Assembly (NCBI RefSeq): GCF_001894985.1 | Contig: NZ_BCXG01000004.1 | Span: 1 to 64,000 of the forward strand | Length of the DNA stretch: 64,000 nucleotides | Source of the DNA: Rhodococcus tukisamuensis NBRC 100609 | Lineage (GTDB): Bacteria > Actinomycetota > Actinomycetes > Mycobacteriales > Mycobacteriaceae | Direction: 5' to 3' | Shown: positions 9,102 through 18,841 of the stretch, in pieces | Numbering within the stretch: the first letter of the stretch is position 1 | How the letters are laid out: every line of letters starts with the position of its first letter | The notes under the pieces: model-generated | Told to the model about the DNA's origin: nothing | What the model saw: only the letters and a program-made list of their open reading frames with translations | Databases searched by the model: none | Translations under genes and position numbers: made by a program

Positions 9102-12100
9102 CTACTCGTCCCGCCCGCCCGCGCTCGCCCCGGCCGTCTCGATGAGTCGGACCAGGTCACCGGCGTCAGGTAGGTCCGCTGGGGAAATGGTGCGCGCGGT
9201 CCGCACGTAGTGGAACGCCGCCCGCACCCGTTCGAGCGCGACCGGCGGCTCACCCCGCGCGACCATCCGTGCAGACATCAGCTCCGCCCAGGCCAGCCGG
9301 TAGGCGGCCAACTGCATCGCGACGGCGCGTTCGTTCGCGGCCGTGGGTTCGGCGCCGGTCTTCCAGTCGATCACCGTCCAGCCGCCGTCGGGATCGGCGA
9401 AGACCGCGTCGATGCGGCCCCGGACCACGGTCCCCGCGAGCGACGTCTCGAACGGCACCTCCACCTCGACCGGGTTGCGGTTCGCCCACTTCGATCGCAG
9501 GAACGACTCCTGCAGGACCGACAGGTCGTCGTCGCCGCTGCCCTCGACGTCCGCGGCACCGGGCAACTCGTCCATGTCGAGCAGCGTGGTCGCCCCGAAC
9601 CGACGCTCGACCCAGGCGTGGAAGGCGGTTCCCCTGCGTGCCAGGGGGTTCGGCGGGAACGGCAACGGCCGACGCAGCCGGGCCGCCAGCTCGTCGGGCG
9701 CGGCTGCCAGGTCCACCAGCTGGCTCACGGACAGCTGTGCCGGCAGGGCAACCTCGGCGCGGGCGGCGGCCCTGCGGGCCCGCTCCGCGAGCAGCGCATC
9801 CACGTCCGCGGCCCAGCCCTCGGGGTCGTCCTCGGCGGGCGTGTCGTCGGCGGCCGCGTTGTCGGAGCCGAGGGGGTCCGGCTCGCCCTCGGGTTCCGGT
9901 TCGGGTTCGGGTTCGGGTTCCGGCGACGCGAGCGCGTCGAGCACCAGCCGGACACCCGCCTGCACCCCGGCCCGCCTGGCCCCCAACGGGTCCGGCGGCC
10001 ACTGCGCGGCGACGGGGTCCGCGGTCAGCGGGTTCTCCGAGTCCTCCTCGGGTGCGGGTGCCCACGCCTCGACCACCCCGATCGGCTCGTCCGTCTCGTC
10101 CGCGGCGAGCACCAACTCGCGGATCTCGCGCAGGAAGTCGGACGGACCCTTCGGCTTGGATCCCGATTCCGGCCAGTGGTGTCCGGACACGTACAGGACC
10201 CGCTCGGTACGGGTGAGCGCGACGTAGAACAGCCGCCGGTCCTCGTCGAGCTTGCGCTGGGCCAGTGCCTTCTTGTGCGCAGCGACCGCGTCCTCGAGAT
10301 CCTTGCGGTCGTAGACGTTCTCCAGGTCGAGCACCGGGATGCCGTCCGCGTCGTCACCGGGCCGGGCCCGGTCCCCGCGCAGGGACGGGGGCAGCTCGCC
10401 GACCGCGCCGAGCCAGCTGCCGGAGGCCGTCGAGGACGGGAACACCCCGTCGACCACGTGCGGCACCGCGACCACCTGCCACTCGAGGCCCTTCGCCGAG
10501 TGCACGGTGAGCACCTGCACCCGGTCCGGTGCGACCTCCACCTCGCCGGGTGCCAGTCCCTTCTCCACCGTCTCCGCCGCGGCCAGGAAGGCCAGCAGCC
10601 CGGTGAGGGTGGCCGAGGGGTTACGGGCGTACCCCGCCACGGCGTCCGCGAACGCGTCGAGGTGTTCGCGACCGGCCCCGCCGGCGCCGGACCAGCTCAG
10701 CCGGGCCTGCGCCTCGATGCCGATGCCGAGGACCCGCTCGACCTCCGAGACCAGCTCGGTGAGCGGCTGCCCGATCCGCTCACGCAGCGACGCCAGTTCC
10801 CCGGCGAGCGCGCCGATCCGGGCGTAGCCGCGCTTCGAATAGCGTTGAGCGCCACCGGGGTCCGCGATCGCGTCGGCCAGACCCGCGTTCTCCGCCTGCT
10901 CCCCCGGCAGTGCCGCCTCGAGCGCCTGGTCCAAGCTTGCCGCGTCGGTGACCGTGCCGCCGGTACCACGGGAGGCGCCGATCGCGAGTTCACGTGCCCG
11001 CCGCCAGAGGGCCGCGAGGTCGGCGGCACCGAGCTGCCAACGCGCCCCGGTCAGGACCCGCATCGCGGCGCTGCCGGCCAGGGGGTCGGCCACCATCCGG
11101 AGCATCGCGATGACGTCGGCGACCTCCGGGGTGTGCAGCAGTCCGCCCAGTCCCACCACCTCGACGGGCAGGCCCCGTCTGCGCAGCGCGGCGGCCACCG
11201 GTGCCGCGTCGGCATTGCGGCGGATCAGCACCGCGGCGGTCGGCGGCGGCTCCCCCACTGCGCGCGCGGCCGCGTACTCCCCCGCGATCCGCTCTGCGAC
11301 CCAGTCTCGTTCGCGGTCGACGTCCTCGGCGAGCAGCAACCGGATGTCGCCGGCCACGGCCCCGGGACGGGGGCGCAGCTGCTGCACGGGGACACCCCGT
11401 TCCCGCAACGGGGCCGAGGCCGCGTTGGCCAGGGTGAGCGCCTCCGGTGGGTTGCGCCAGCTGGTGAGCAGCTCGAGCCGCGGCGCGGGCCGACCGTCCG
11501 GCAGCGGGAAGTCGGTGGCGAACCGCGGCAGGTTGGCGGCCGACGCGCCCCGCCAGCCGTAGATGGACTGCATCGGATCGCCGACCGCGGTCAGCGCGAG
11601 TCCGCCGTCCTCGCCCCCGCCGAACAGCGACGACAGCAGCACACGCTGCGCGTGCCCGGTGTCCTGGTACTCGTCGAGGAGCACCACCCGGAACCGGTGC
11701 CGCTCGGCGCGGCCGACCTCGGGATGCTCCGCGGCGACGCGCGCGGCGAGCGACATCTGACTGCCGAAGTCCAGGGCGCCCTCCCGGCGGAGCGCCTCGG
11801 CCACCCGCCGCACCAACGGCAGCAGCGCGACCCGCTCGTGCTGGGTGTCGAGCAGCGCCAGCAGCTCCTTCTTCGGGCCGCCGCGTTGGCGGGGACCGGC
11901 GGGCAGCGTGTGCACCAGCTTGTCCAGCTCGGTGTGCGCCTCGCGCAGGTCCTCCGGCTCCACCAGGTGCTCGGCCAGCTGACCCGACAGGGCGAGCACC
12001 GCCTCGGTCAACGAGGTGGGGTTGCGGTCGGTGTCGAGGTCGCCGTCCCAGGAGCTGACCACGCGGTGCGCGAGCTGCCACAGCGCCGTCTCCGAGAGCA

Positions 12101-12542
12101 GTTCGGCGGACGGTTCCATCGGCAGCAGCAGTCCGTGCTCGGTGAGCAGCCGGCCCGCGTACGAGTGGTAGGTGCTGACCTCCGGTTCGCCGGCGAGGAT
12201 CCGGCCGCGCAGGCCGCCGCTGGGGTCGAGCGAACGCAGCAGGTCAGAACCGGCCAACCGCGCGAGGCGCTGCCGGATTCGGCTGGTGAGTTGCTGCGCG
12301 GCCTTGCGGGTGAAGGTGAGTCCGAGGACCTGCTCGGGGTCGACCATGCCGTTCGCGACGAGCCAGACCACCCGGGCGGCCATCGTCTCGGTCTTGCCGG
12401 CGCCCGCGCCGGCGACCACCAACGTCGGGCCGATCGGCGCTGCGATCACCGCCGCCTGCTCCTCGGTGGGCGGGTGCTGGCCGAGGGCGAGTGCGAGCTG
12501 GGCGGGGCTGACCCGGGGTTCGCCCGGATGCCGGGCGGTCAT
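9102..12542 (-). CDS. adnB: AdnB subunit of the AdnAB helicase-nuclease (UvrD motor + RecB nuclease)
   Basis: 1146 residues from the ATG at 12542, which overlaps the adnA stop by 4 nt (ATGA), so translation is coupled. The N-terminal UvrD-like motor has Walker A AGAGAGKT (about 44-51), Walker B LLDEYQD (about 289) and the later motif VQVLTVHSAKGLEWQ. The C-terminal RecB-family nuclease has the catalytic DWKTG (about 1059). AdnAB resects double-strand breaks in mycobacteria. A Glu-Pro repeat linker (about residues 872-884), encoded by a GGTTCG-like hexanucleotide repeat near 9894-9926, joins motor and nuclease. Confidence 0.92.
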   Translation of the reverse strand: MTARHPGEPRVSPAQLALALGQHPPTEEQAAVIAAPIGPTLVVAGAGAGKTETMAARVVWLVANGMVDPEQVLGLTFTRKAAQQLTSRIRQRLARLAGSDLLRSLDPSGGLRGRILAGEPEVSTYHSYAGRLLTEHGLLLPMEPSAELLSETALWQLAHRVVSSWDGDLDTDRNPTSLTEAVLALSGQLAEHLVEPEDLREAHTELDKLVHTLPAGPRQRGGPKKELLALLDTQHERVALLPLVRRVAEALRREGALDFGSQMSLAARVAAEHPEVGRAERHRFRVVLLDEYQDTGHAQRVLLSSLFGGGEDGGLALTAVGDPMQSIYGWRGASAANLPRFATDFPLPDGRPAPRLELLTSWRNPPEALTLANAASAPLRERGVPVQQLRPRPGAVAGDIRLLLAEDVDRERDWVAERIAGEYAAARAVGEPPPTAAVLIRRNADAAPVAAALRRRGLPVEVVGLGGLLHTPEVADVIAMLRMVADPLAGSAAMRVLTGARWQLGAADLAALWRRARELAIGASRGTGGTVTDAASLDQALEAALPGEQAENAGLADAIADPGGAQRYSKRGYARIGALAGELASLRERIGQPLTELVSEVERVLGIGIEAQARLSWSGAGGAGREHLDAFADAVAGYARNPSATLTGLLAFLAAAETVEKGLAPGEVEVAPDRVQVLTVHSAKGLEWQVVAVPHVVDGVFPSSTASGSWLGAVGELPPSLRGDRARPGDDADGIPVLDLENVYDRKDLEDAVAAHKKALAQRKLDEDRRLFYVALTRTERVLYVSGHHWPESGSKPKGPSDFLREIRELVLAADETDEPIGVVEAWAPAPEEDSENPLTADPVAAQWPPDPLGARRAGVQAGVRLVLDALASPEPEPEPEPEPEGEPDPLGSDNAAADDTPAEDDPEGWAADVDALLAERARRAAARAEVALPAQLSVSQLVDLAAAPDELAARLRRPLPFPPNPLARRGTAFHAWVERRFGATTLLDMDELPGAADVEGSGDDDLSVLQESFLRSKWANRNPVEVEVPFETSLAGTVVRGRIDAVFADPDGGWTVIDWKTGAEPTAANERAVAMQLAAYRLAWAELMSARMVARGEPPVALERVRAAFHYVRTARTISPADLPDAGDLVRLIETAGASAGGRDE

Positions 12543-15500
12543 TCTTCGGTCACCTGTCGTCCGGTCTCCTGGGCGGGGCAGCTCGAGAACACCGGGCAGT
12601 GCCGGCAGCCCTCGTTGGGGCGGGCCCAGAAGTGTGGGCCCTGGGTCGCGGCCGCGGCGCCGTGTACGACGTCCAGCCACTGCGCCTGCGACTCCTCGTC
12701 GAGCGGCGGTTGCAACCGCTGTGCCGCACCCTCCTTCTGGTGCGGTGCGGCCACGAACACCAGCCGGCCACCGCCCGGCGCGGTCGCCGGCTCGCCGTCG
12801 ATCGCGCCCGCCAGCACCGCCAACTGGTAGGTCGCGAGCTGCGCGTGCTGCTGCGCGGCCTCCCTGCTCACCGGGGCTCGCGCCGTCTTGACGTCGACGA
12901 TGACGGGCCGGCCGTCGGCGTCACGCTCGAGCCGGTCGATCCGGCCGCGCAGGTGGATCGACGGCTCCCCCTCGGCGCGCGGCTCGAGCACCCCGTCGAC
13001 CGCGACCTCGACGCCGATCTCGGTGAGTTCGCGGCGCGAGAGCCGCAGCCACTCGGAGAAGGAGTCGAGCATCTGGCCGGTGCGGTCCATCTCGCGCCGC
13101 GAGTACCACTGCGACCCGAGATCCACCGCGTCCCACGCGGTCGCCAGCGCCCGGCGCACCTGGTCCGGCGGCAGGTTGCCGGCCAACGCCTGCACCAGGG
13201 TGTGCACCAGGGTGCCCGCCACCGCAGTGGTGTTCTCCCCGTCGGTGCCGCCGTGCCGCTCGAGGACCCATCGCAGCGGGCAGGCGTCGAGTTGTTCGAT
13301 GGTCGAGGGCGAGAGGGGAACCGGGCCGTCCTCGACGTCCCAGAGGGTGGCCTCGGTACTGACGCCGGCCACGCCGTACCAGTGGTCCGGGTGCGCGCCG
13401 CGGACCCCGGCGCGGGCCAGTCGGGCCAGCTGCCGGGCGGCCCTGACCTGCATCTGCGGGTCACTCTCGGCCAGTTCGGGGTCACACACCACGCGCCGCA
13501 ACTCGGCGACGAGCGCGGGCAGCGCCAGCACCCGTCCCGCCGGCAGCGGTGCGGGCGGCAACGTCGAGTCCGCGGGCTCGCCGTCGACCACCCCGCCGCC
13601 GAGGAGTTCGTCGACGAAGCGGGAGGGCACCAGGTCGGTGTCGCCGGTGGCGGAGTTCACCGCGGTGACCAGGAGCGAGCGCCGGGCCCGACTGCAGGCC
13701 AACAGGAACAGCCGTCGCTCCTCGGCCAGCAGGGGCGCGGTGCGCGAGAGCCGAGCCTCACTGCCCGGCGTGGCATCGCCGACACCGGCGGTGAGGTCGA
13801 CAAGCGCCTCGGTGCCGAGGAGGGTCCCGCGGGACCGCAGGCCCGGCCACAAACCCTCCTGCACGCCGGCGACCACCACGACGTCCCACTCCCGGCCGAC
13901 CGCCGAGTGCGCGCTGAGCACCGACACCGACTCCCCCGGCACCGCCGCCGCAGAGCGTGGGTCGCTCGGGATCTCCTGTTCGGAAAGGTATTCCACGAAA
14001 CCGGCGAGGCTCGCCCGCGGCAACCGGTCCACGTAGTTGGCGGCCCGGTCGAACAGTGCCACCACCGCGTCGAGGTCCCGGTCCGCCTGCGCGCCGATGG
14101 GGCCGCCGCGGACCGACGCCGCCGCCCACCGCTTCTCCAGTCCGGTGGCGCGCCAGCAGGTCCACAGCACGGTCTCCACCCCACGGCCCTGCCGGTGCGC
14201 GGCCCGAGCCTGGCCGAGGATCTTGAGCACCCGCCGCAGCGCGGCGAACTCGACGTCGGTGAGGGCGGCGGTCAGGTCGCCGTGTTCGTCCTCCCCGTCC
14301 ACGATCAGCTGCCGCAGCAGTTCTGCGGAGTCTCGTTCGCCGCCCGCGGCCAGCTCGACGCGGCGCAGTCCGCGGCGCAGCCGCCGCAGCGTCACCGGAT
14401 CCGCGCCGCCGACGGGGCCGGACACCAGTGCCAGCGCGTCCTCTCCAGTGAACTCGCCGCCCGCCACGGCCCGCATCGCCAGGAGCAGACCGCCGACCGC
14501 GTGCTGGCGGGCGAGCGGCAGTTCGGACGCCGCGGTGGTCACCGGCACCCCGGCCGCCAGCAGCGCGCGGCGCAGCGGGGCCAGTGCCCGCGGCACCGAC
14601 CGGACGACGACCGCCATCTTCGACCACGGCACCTCGTCGTGCAGATGCGCCCGACGCAGGGTGTCCGCGATCAATGCGGACTCCTTGCCCTGGGTGGCGA
14701 GTACCTCCACGTGCACCCGGCCCGGGTCCGCGCCGGGGACGGTGGAAGCACCGCGGTGCGGGGGCAGTCCGGGCAGCCGGCCGGCGACCGAACCCACCAG
14801 TTCCCCGATCCGTGCGGCGTTGCGGTACGCGGTGTCGAGCACCACCTGCCGGTCCGACCCGTTCTCGGCGAGGTCCATCAGGAACCGCGAGTCCGCGCCA
14901 CGGAAGCCGAACACCGCCTGGTCCGGGTCCCCGGCGACCACGGCCGACTCGGCACCGGTCCCGAGCAGCCGGACCAGTTCGGCCGCCTGCGGGTCGAGGT
15001 GCTGGGCGTCGTCCACGTACAGGTGCCGGATGCGGTGGCGCTCCCGCTGGAGCAGGTCCGGGTCGGTGGCGAAGGCCGTCAGCGCGGCGCCGACCAGTTC
15101 GGCGGCGTCGAGCGCGGGCGCGGTCGCCTCCGGCGCCTCCACCCCGACGGCACCGCGCAGCAGCATCACCTGCTCGTACCGGGTGGCGAACTGCCCGGCC
15201 GCCACCCACTCCGGCCGCGAGTGGGCGTGGCCCAGCTCGATCAGGTCTTCGGGCCCGAGGCCGCGTTCACCGGCCCGCAGCATCAGGTCCCGCAACTCGA
15301 CCGCGAAGCCGGTCATCGGCAGCGCGGGCCGGAGCCGCTCCGGCCAGTACTCGGCGCCGTCGGTGACGTCGCCACGCAACATCTCCCGCAGCACCGCGTC
15401 CTGCTCGGCGCCGGTGATCAGCCGCGGCGGCGGATTGGCGTGCGCCGCGGCCTGCAACCGCAGCACCGCGAAGGCATAGGAGTGCACGGTCCGCACCAGC

Positions 15501-15859
15501 GGTTCGCGGGTGGCGCGGGCAGGTCCCGTATCGAACAGCCCCGCGGTGATCGCCTCGCGCACCGCGGTGGCGGCCTTGCGTGAATGTGTCAGCACCAGAA
15601 CCGATTCCGGGCTCCCACCGGGACCGCTGATCCGGGCCGCCGCGAGGTCCACCAGCAGTGAGGTCTTCCCGGTGCCGGGTCCGCCGAGCACCTGCCAGGG
15701 CCGCCAGCCGTAGCCGTGCTCACGCGGACCGGGCCCGTCCTGGGCCAGCAACCGCTGGACCTGCGGACCCCACTCCCGCGTCGGGGCTGCGTCGGGGGCA
15801 CGGCGGACCAGCGTCGCGAGCGAACGCTCCGCCGTGTCCCGTCCACCCCTGCTCGTCAT
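12539..15859 (-). CDS. adnA: AdnA subunit of the AdnAB helicase-nuclease (Fe-S nuclease)
   Basis: 1106 residues from the ATG at 15859. Walker A is GGPGTGKT (59-66). The Walker B equivalent reads VDDAQ (about 285) rather than DEYQ, so the motor may be impaired, consistent with the subsidiary AdnA motor in mycobacteria. The C-terminal nuclease has VIVDVKTA (about 989) and an AddB/Cas4-like iron-sulfur cysteine set: one Cys near 858 (DACPLRW) and three at the C-terminus (GCRHCPVFSSCP). It is the first gene of the adnA-adnB operon, divergent from the lipase gene with 79 bp between starts. Confidence 0.9.
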   Translation of the reverse strand: MTSRGGRDTAERSLATLVRRAPDAAPTREWGPQVQRLLAQDGPGPREHGYGWRPWQVLGGPGTGKTSLLVDLAAARISGPGGSPESVLVLTHSRKAATAVREAITAGLFDTGPARATREPLVRTVHSYAFAVLRLQAAAHANPPPRLITGAEQDAVLREMLRGDVTDGAEYWPERLRPALPMTGFAVELRDLMLRAGERGLGPEDLIELGHAHSRPEWVAAGQFATRYEQVMLLRGAVGVEAPEATAPALDAAELVGAALTAFATDPDLLQRERHRIRHLYVDDAQHLDPQAAELVRLLGTGAESAVVAGDPDQAVFGFRGADSRFLMDLAENGSDRQVVLDTAYRNAARIGELVGSVAGRLPGLPPHRGASTVPGADPGRVHVEVLATQGKESALIADTLRRAHLHDEVPWSKMAVVVRSVPRALAPLRRALLAAGVPVTTAASELPLARQHAVGGLLLAMRAVAGGEFTGEDALALVSGPVGGADPVTLRRLRRGLRRVELAAGGERDSAELLRQLIVDGEDEHGDLTAALTDVEFAALRRVLKILGQARAAHRQGRGVETVLWTCWRATGLEKRWAAASVRGGPIGAQADRDLDAVVALFDRAANYVDRLPRASLAGFVEYLSEQEIPSDPRSAAAVPGESVSVLSAHSAVGREWDVVVVAGVQEGLWPGLRSRGTLLGTEALVDLTAGVGDATPGSEARLSRTAPLLAEERRLFLLACSRARRSLLVTAVNSATGDTDLVPSRFVDELLGGGVVDGEPADSTLPPAPLPAGRVLALPALVAELRRVVCDPELAESDPQMQVRAARQLARLARAGVRGAHPDHWYGVAGVSTEATLWDVEDGPVPLSPSTIEQLDACPLRWVLERHGGTDGENTTAVAGTLVHTLVQALAGNLPPDQVRRALATAWDAVDLGSQWYSRREMDRTGQMLDSFSEWLRLSRRELTEIGVEVAVDGVLEPRAEGEPSIHLRGRIDRLERDADGRPVIVDVKTARAPVSREAAQQHAQLATYQLAVLAGAIDGEPATAPGGGRLVFVAAPHQKEGAAQRLQPPLDEESQAQWLDVVHGAAAATQGPHFWARPNEGCRHCPVFSSCPAQETGRQVTEE

Positions 15860-15938
15860 GACAGGAATTCCATCACGGGCCACCGACAGCCCCGCCGCCC
15901 GCTCGGGAACGTCGGTGGGATCGGGCAGGATGGCACCC

Positions 15939-16715
15939 GTGAGCGATCTCGAGATCCACCGGTACGGGCCCGCGGACGGCCCGGTCGTACTCGGCCTGCA
16001 CGGGATGACCGGGCATGGGCAACGCTGGCAGCACCTGGCCGAGCGGTACCTCCCGCAGGCCCGGGTGATCGCGCCCGACCTCCGAGGGCACGGCCGCTCC
16101 ACCTGGGCGCCGCCGTGGGGCCTCGCGGATCAGGTCGACAGCCTCGTCGCCCTGCTCGAGACGGAAACGAGCGAGCCCGTGGTGGTGGCCGGGCACTCGT
16201 ACGGCGGCGCGATCGCCATACATCTCGCCCGCCGGGTACCGGAACGGGTGCGGGCGCTCGTCCTGCTCGATCCCGCGCTCGGCATGAACCCCGCCCAGAT
16301 GCTCGAGATCGCGGACCTGACGGTGCGCTACCCCGACTACACGGACGCGGCGGAGGCCCGCTCGGAGAAGGTGCACGGAGCCTGGGCGGGCGTCGACACC
16401 GAGGTGCTCGACGCAGAGATGGCCGAGCACCTCGTCGAACTCGAGGGCGGCCGAGTCGGCTGGCGCTACTCCGTACCCGCCGTGGTGGCGTCGTGGGGCG
16501 AACTGGCCCGCCCCGCCGTGTTGCCTCCCCCGGACCTGCCGACGGTGCTGGTGCCCGCGATGCGGGTGCAGCCGCCGTACCTGTCACCCGACTACCGTTC
16601 GGAACTAGCCGCCCACCTCGGCGACCGACTGACCGTCGTGGAGATGGATGTCGACCACATGGTGGCCCAGGCCCGGCCGGGCGAGGTCGCCGCCCTGATC
16701 GAGAAGCTGCTCTAG
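15939..16715 (+). CDS. Alpha/beta hydrolase (LipV-like)
   Basis: 258 residues. The oxyanion region is LGLHGMTGHGQRW, the nucleophile elbow GHSYGG (Ser, about residues 84-89), and a C-terminal acid/His pair lies around MDVDHMV. Length and position match Rv3203 lipV of M. tuberculosis, an esterase/lipase. GTG 15939 is chosen because it lies 7 nt after a CAGGAT -10 hexamer; an in-frame ATG at 15930 is possible. It is separated by 2 bp from the next gene, so the two form an operon. Confidence 0.88.
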   Translation: MSDLEIHRYGPADGPVVLGLHGMTGHGQRWQHLAERYLPQARVIAPDLRGHGRSTWAPPWGLADQVDSLVALLETETSEPVVVAGHSYGGAIAIHLARRVPERVRALVLLDPALGMNPAQMLEIADLTVRYPDYTDAAEARSEKVHGAWAGVDTEVLDAEMAEHLVELEGGRVGWRYSVPAVVASWGELARPAVLPPPDLPTVLVPAMRVQPPYLSPDYRSELAAHLGDRLTVVEMDVDHMVAQARPGEVAALIEKLL

Positions 16716-16717
16716 CG

Positions 16718-17014
16718 GTGGCGGCCACCACCGAGGAACAGATCGAGCGGGTCCGCGCCCTCGTCGCCGCGATCCCGCCGGGCAAGGTGGCGACCTACGG
16801 TGACATCGCGGCCGCGGCCGGGTTGTCGAGCGCCCGCACGGTCGGCTGGATCATGCGGACCGACGCCGCCGACCTGCCGTGGCACCGGGTGCTCGGCGCC
16901 TCCGGCCGGCCGGCCGCACATCTCGCGCACCGACAGATCTCCAAACTCGCACTGGAAGGCGTCCCGATCAACGACGGCCGGGTGGACCTGCGCGCGGCCC
17001 GGCACCACTTCTGA
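16718..17014 (+). CDS. Alkyltransferase-like (ATL) DNA repair protein
   Basis: 98 residues from GTG 16718. It matches the DNA-binding domain of O6-alkylguanine transferases (IPPGKVATYGDIAAAAGL and the recognition-helix Arg in SARTVGWIM). The catalytic PCHR is PWHRVLG here, with Trp replacing the acceptor Cys. ATL proteins bind O6-alkylguanine without repairing it and direct the lesion to nucleotide-excision repair. The gene follows lipV by 2 bp, as Rv3204 follows Rv3203. Confidence 0.92.
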   Translation: MAATTEEQIERVRALVAAIPPGKVATYGDIAAAAGLSSARTVGWIMRTDAADLPWHRVLGASGRPAAHLAHRQISKLALEGVPINDGRVDLRAARHHF

Positions 17015-17139
17015 TCGGATTCACTCGCCGACGTCCTCCGCTCACGTCGATGCCGTGAGCAGGTCGACGCCGGGACCAGGTTGTGCGCCAACGAGGCTCG
17101 TGCCGTGCCGCCGGTCCGCCGGCGGCACGGCACGACCCG

Positions 17140-18699
17140 TCAGCAGGCGACGGTGATCGTGTACTCCCCTGCGCCGGACACTGGCACCGAGACCCGCGAA
17201 CCGCCGGCGACCGAGCGGACCGTTCCCGCTCCGATGTTGGTACCCGAGACCTCGGGTACGGCGCAGCGAGCGGGAACCCAGAGGTCCGCCGACACCCCGG
17301 CCCGGTCCGCGACGCCCTCGACCTCGAGGGCTCCACTGGGCACGTCGGCGCGGATCGCGGTCAGCTCGCCGGGGACCGCGCGCGGGTAGGCCCGGCTCAG
17401 GATGGCCCGGATGGGGCTGTCCGCCGGGAAGCTCTCGAACTCGCCGAACTCTCCAGCCTGGCACCAGTCCGGACGGTTCTCGCGATGCTGGACGTTGTGC
17501 GGGTCACCGCACGCCTGCTTCCACTGCCACCAGGTGCCTCCGACCAGGTACGCGTCCTCCTGCGCGGCGTACCGGGCGACCTTCTCCGGGTTGCTCGCGT
17601 CGTCACCGAAGAAGCCCCACTCGCCCGAGAAGAACGGTGTTCCGCCGTAGCCTTCCGCCGCCTTCGCGGCAGCGGCAAAGCCCGACTCGATACTGCCGAC
17701 CGCGAGCGGCAGCGACTCGTTGTAGATGTGCGGCGCGTAGACCAGGTTGGGATCCGAGGTGAACCTGGGTTCGCCCGACGAACCGGCCGAACCTGCCGAG
17801 CCCGTCGCCGGACCCGGTGTCGGGAGCAGGCTGGAGGCCACCGACGGCTCGAAGTACGCGGTGTGGCTGAAGCCGCCCGGCACCGATGCCTCGGCGGCCC
17901 GAATGGCAGGAATCAGTCGGTCGTACATCGCGCCGAGTCGCAGGTAGTCGTTGATGCCCACCGACAGGCCGGGACTGGGCTCGTTGAGCAGGTCGTATCC
18001 GACCACGGTCGGGTCCGCGGCGAAGCGCCGGACCACGAACTCCCACGACTTGATGAACTCGCCCTGGATGCCGTTGACGTCGTTGTAGAAGTTCTCGAAC
18101 GACTGCTGCACCACCACCGACACCTCGCGCGAGTCAGCGAGTCGGCAGGTCGCCAGACCGCCCATCGTCGCGGTAGCCCAGGCCGGGGCACCGTCCCAGC
18201 CGACCGAGGTCGCCAGCGGCGCAGGGCAGCTCACGCCGTCCGGCGTGGCGACCGCGGGACCCCAGGCGTCCTGGTGCATGTCCAGGATGACGCCGATGTC
18301 GTGCGCCTTCGCCCATTCCGTCGCCTGCGCGATCTTGTCGAGGTACGAGTGGTCGAAGACGCCCCGCTGCGGCTCGATCAGCGACCAGCTCATGATCAGC
18401 CGGACGACGTTGAAGCCCTGGGTCGCGATGCCCGCGAAGTCCGCCTCCGTGAGCGGCATCGTCGGGTCGAGGTCGGGGAACTCCTGGTAGTACTCGCCGA
18501 GTCCGTTGACATTGATCCCGCGTAGGAGGACCGTCCGACCGAGGTCGTCGACGATGCGCGGTGCCCCGGAGGTGCTGGTCGACAACCGGCCGTCGCCCGG
18601 TTCGGCCGGCGCCGCGACCGCTGTCGCCCCGCCCGCTGCCATCGTCGCCGCACACAGCAGCGCCGTCACAGCCGTCTTCAATCGGAATTTGGACCGCAT
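17140..18699 (-). CDS. Secreted endoglycoceramidase / GH5 glycosyl hydrolase
   Basis: 519 residues from ATG 18699; a GTG at 18714 is an alternative. A Sec signal peptide (KTAVTALLCAATMAAGGATAVAA, about residues 8-30) precedes a GH5-type TIM barrel. The acid/base Glu is in LLNEPSPG (about 241) and the nucleophile Glu in SGEWGFFGD (about 360). The ILDMHQDAWGP strand is also typical of rhodococcal endoglycoceramidases, which release intact glycans from glycosphingolipids. A C-terminal beta-rich domain follows. It lies where the mycobacterial order is interrupted and has no obvious operon partner. Confidence 0.87.
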   Translation of the reverse strand: MRSKFRLKTAVTALLCAATMAAGGATAVAAPAEPGDGRLSTSTSGAPRIVDDLGRTVLLRGINVNGLGEYYQEFPDLDPTMPLTEADFAGIATQGFNVVRLIMSWSLIEPQRGVFDHSYLDKIAQATEWAKAHDIGVILDMHQDAWGPAVATPDGVSCPAPLATSVGWDGAPAWATATMGGLATCRLADSREVSVVVQQSFENFYNDVNGIQGEFIKSWEFVVRRFAADPTVVGYDLLNEPSPGLSVGINDYLRLGAMYDRLIPAIRAAEASVPGGFSHTAYFEPSVASSLLPTPGPATGSAGSAGSSGEPRFTSDPNLVYAPHIYNESLPLAVGSIESGFAAAAKAAEGYGGTPFFSGEWGFFGDDASNPEKVARYAAQEDAYLVGGTWWQWKQACGDPHNVQHRENRPDWCQAGEFGEFESFPADSPIRAILSRAYPRAVPGELTAIRADVPSGALEVEGVADRAGVSADLWVPARCAVPEVSGTNIGAGTVRSVAGGSRVSVPVSGAGEYTITVAC

Positions 18700-18841
18700 A
18701 CGTCGGGCACTCACCTTCTTCTCGAGGCATCGCGCGGCCAGACACACCACGCCTGCCGGGACATTATTGGTCACTTGTTCAGTTCGCGTTCACATTTCGC
18801 CCAAATCGCCCCGCGCACAGCACTGATGGCAGGCTCGAGCC

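Noticed and set aside
9210-12830. A 1206-codon open frame on the plus strand
   Set aside because: It is the antisense of adnB; the translation is Arg/Gly/Pro-rich with no family pattern, as expected in GC-rich DNA.
12599-15583. A 994-codon open frame on the plus strand
   Set aside because: Antisense shadow of adnA with no recognisable domain and no RBS.
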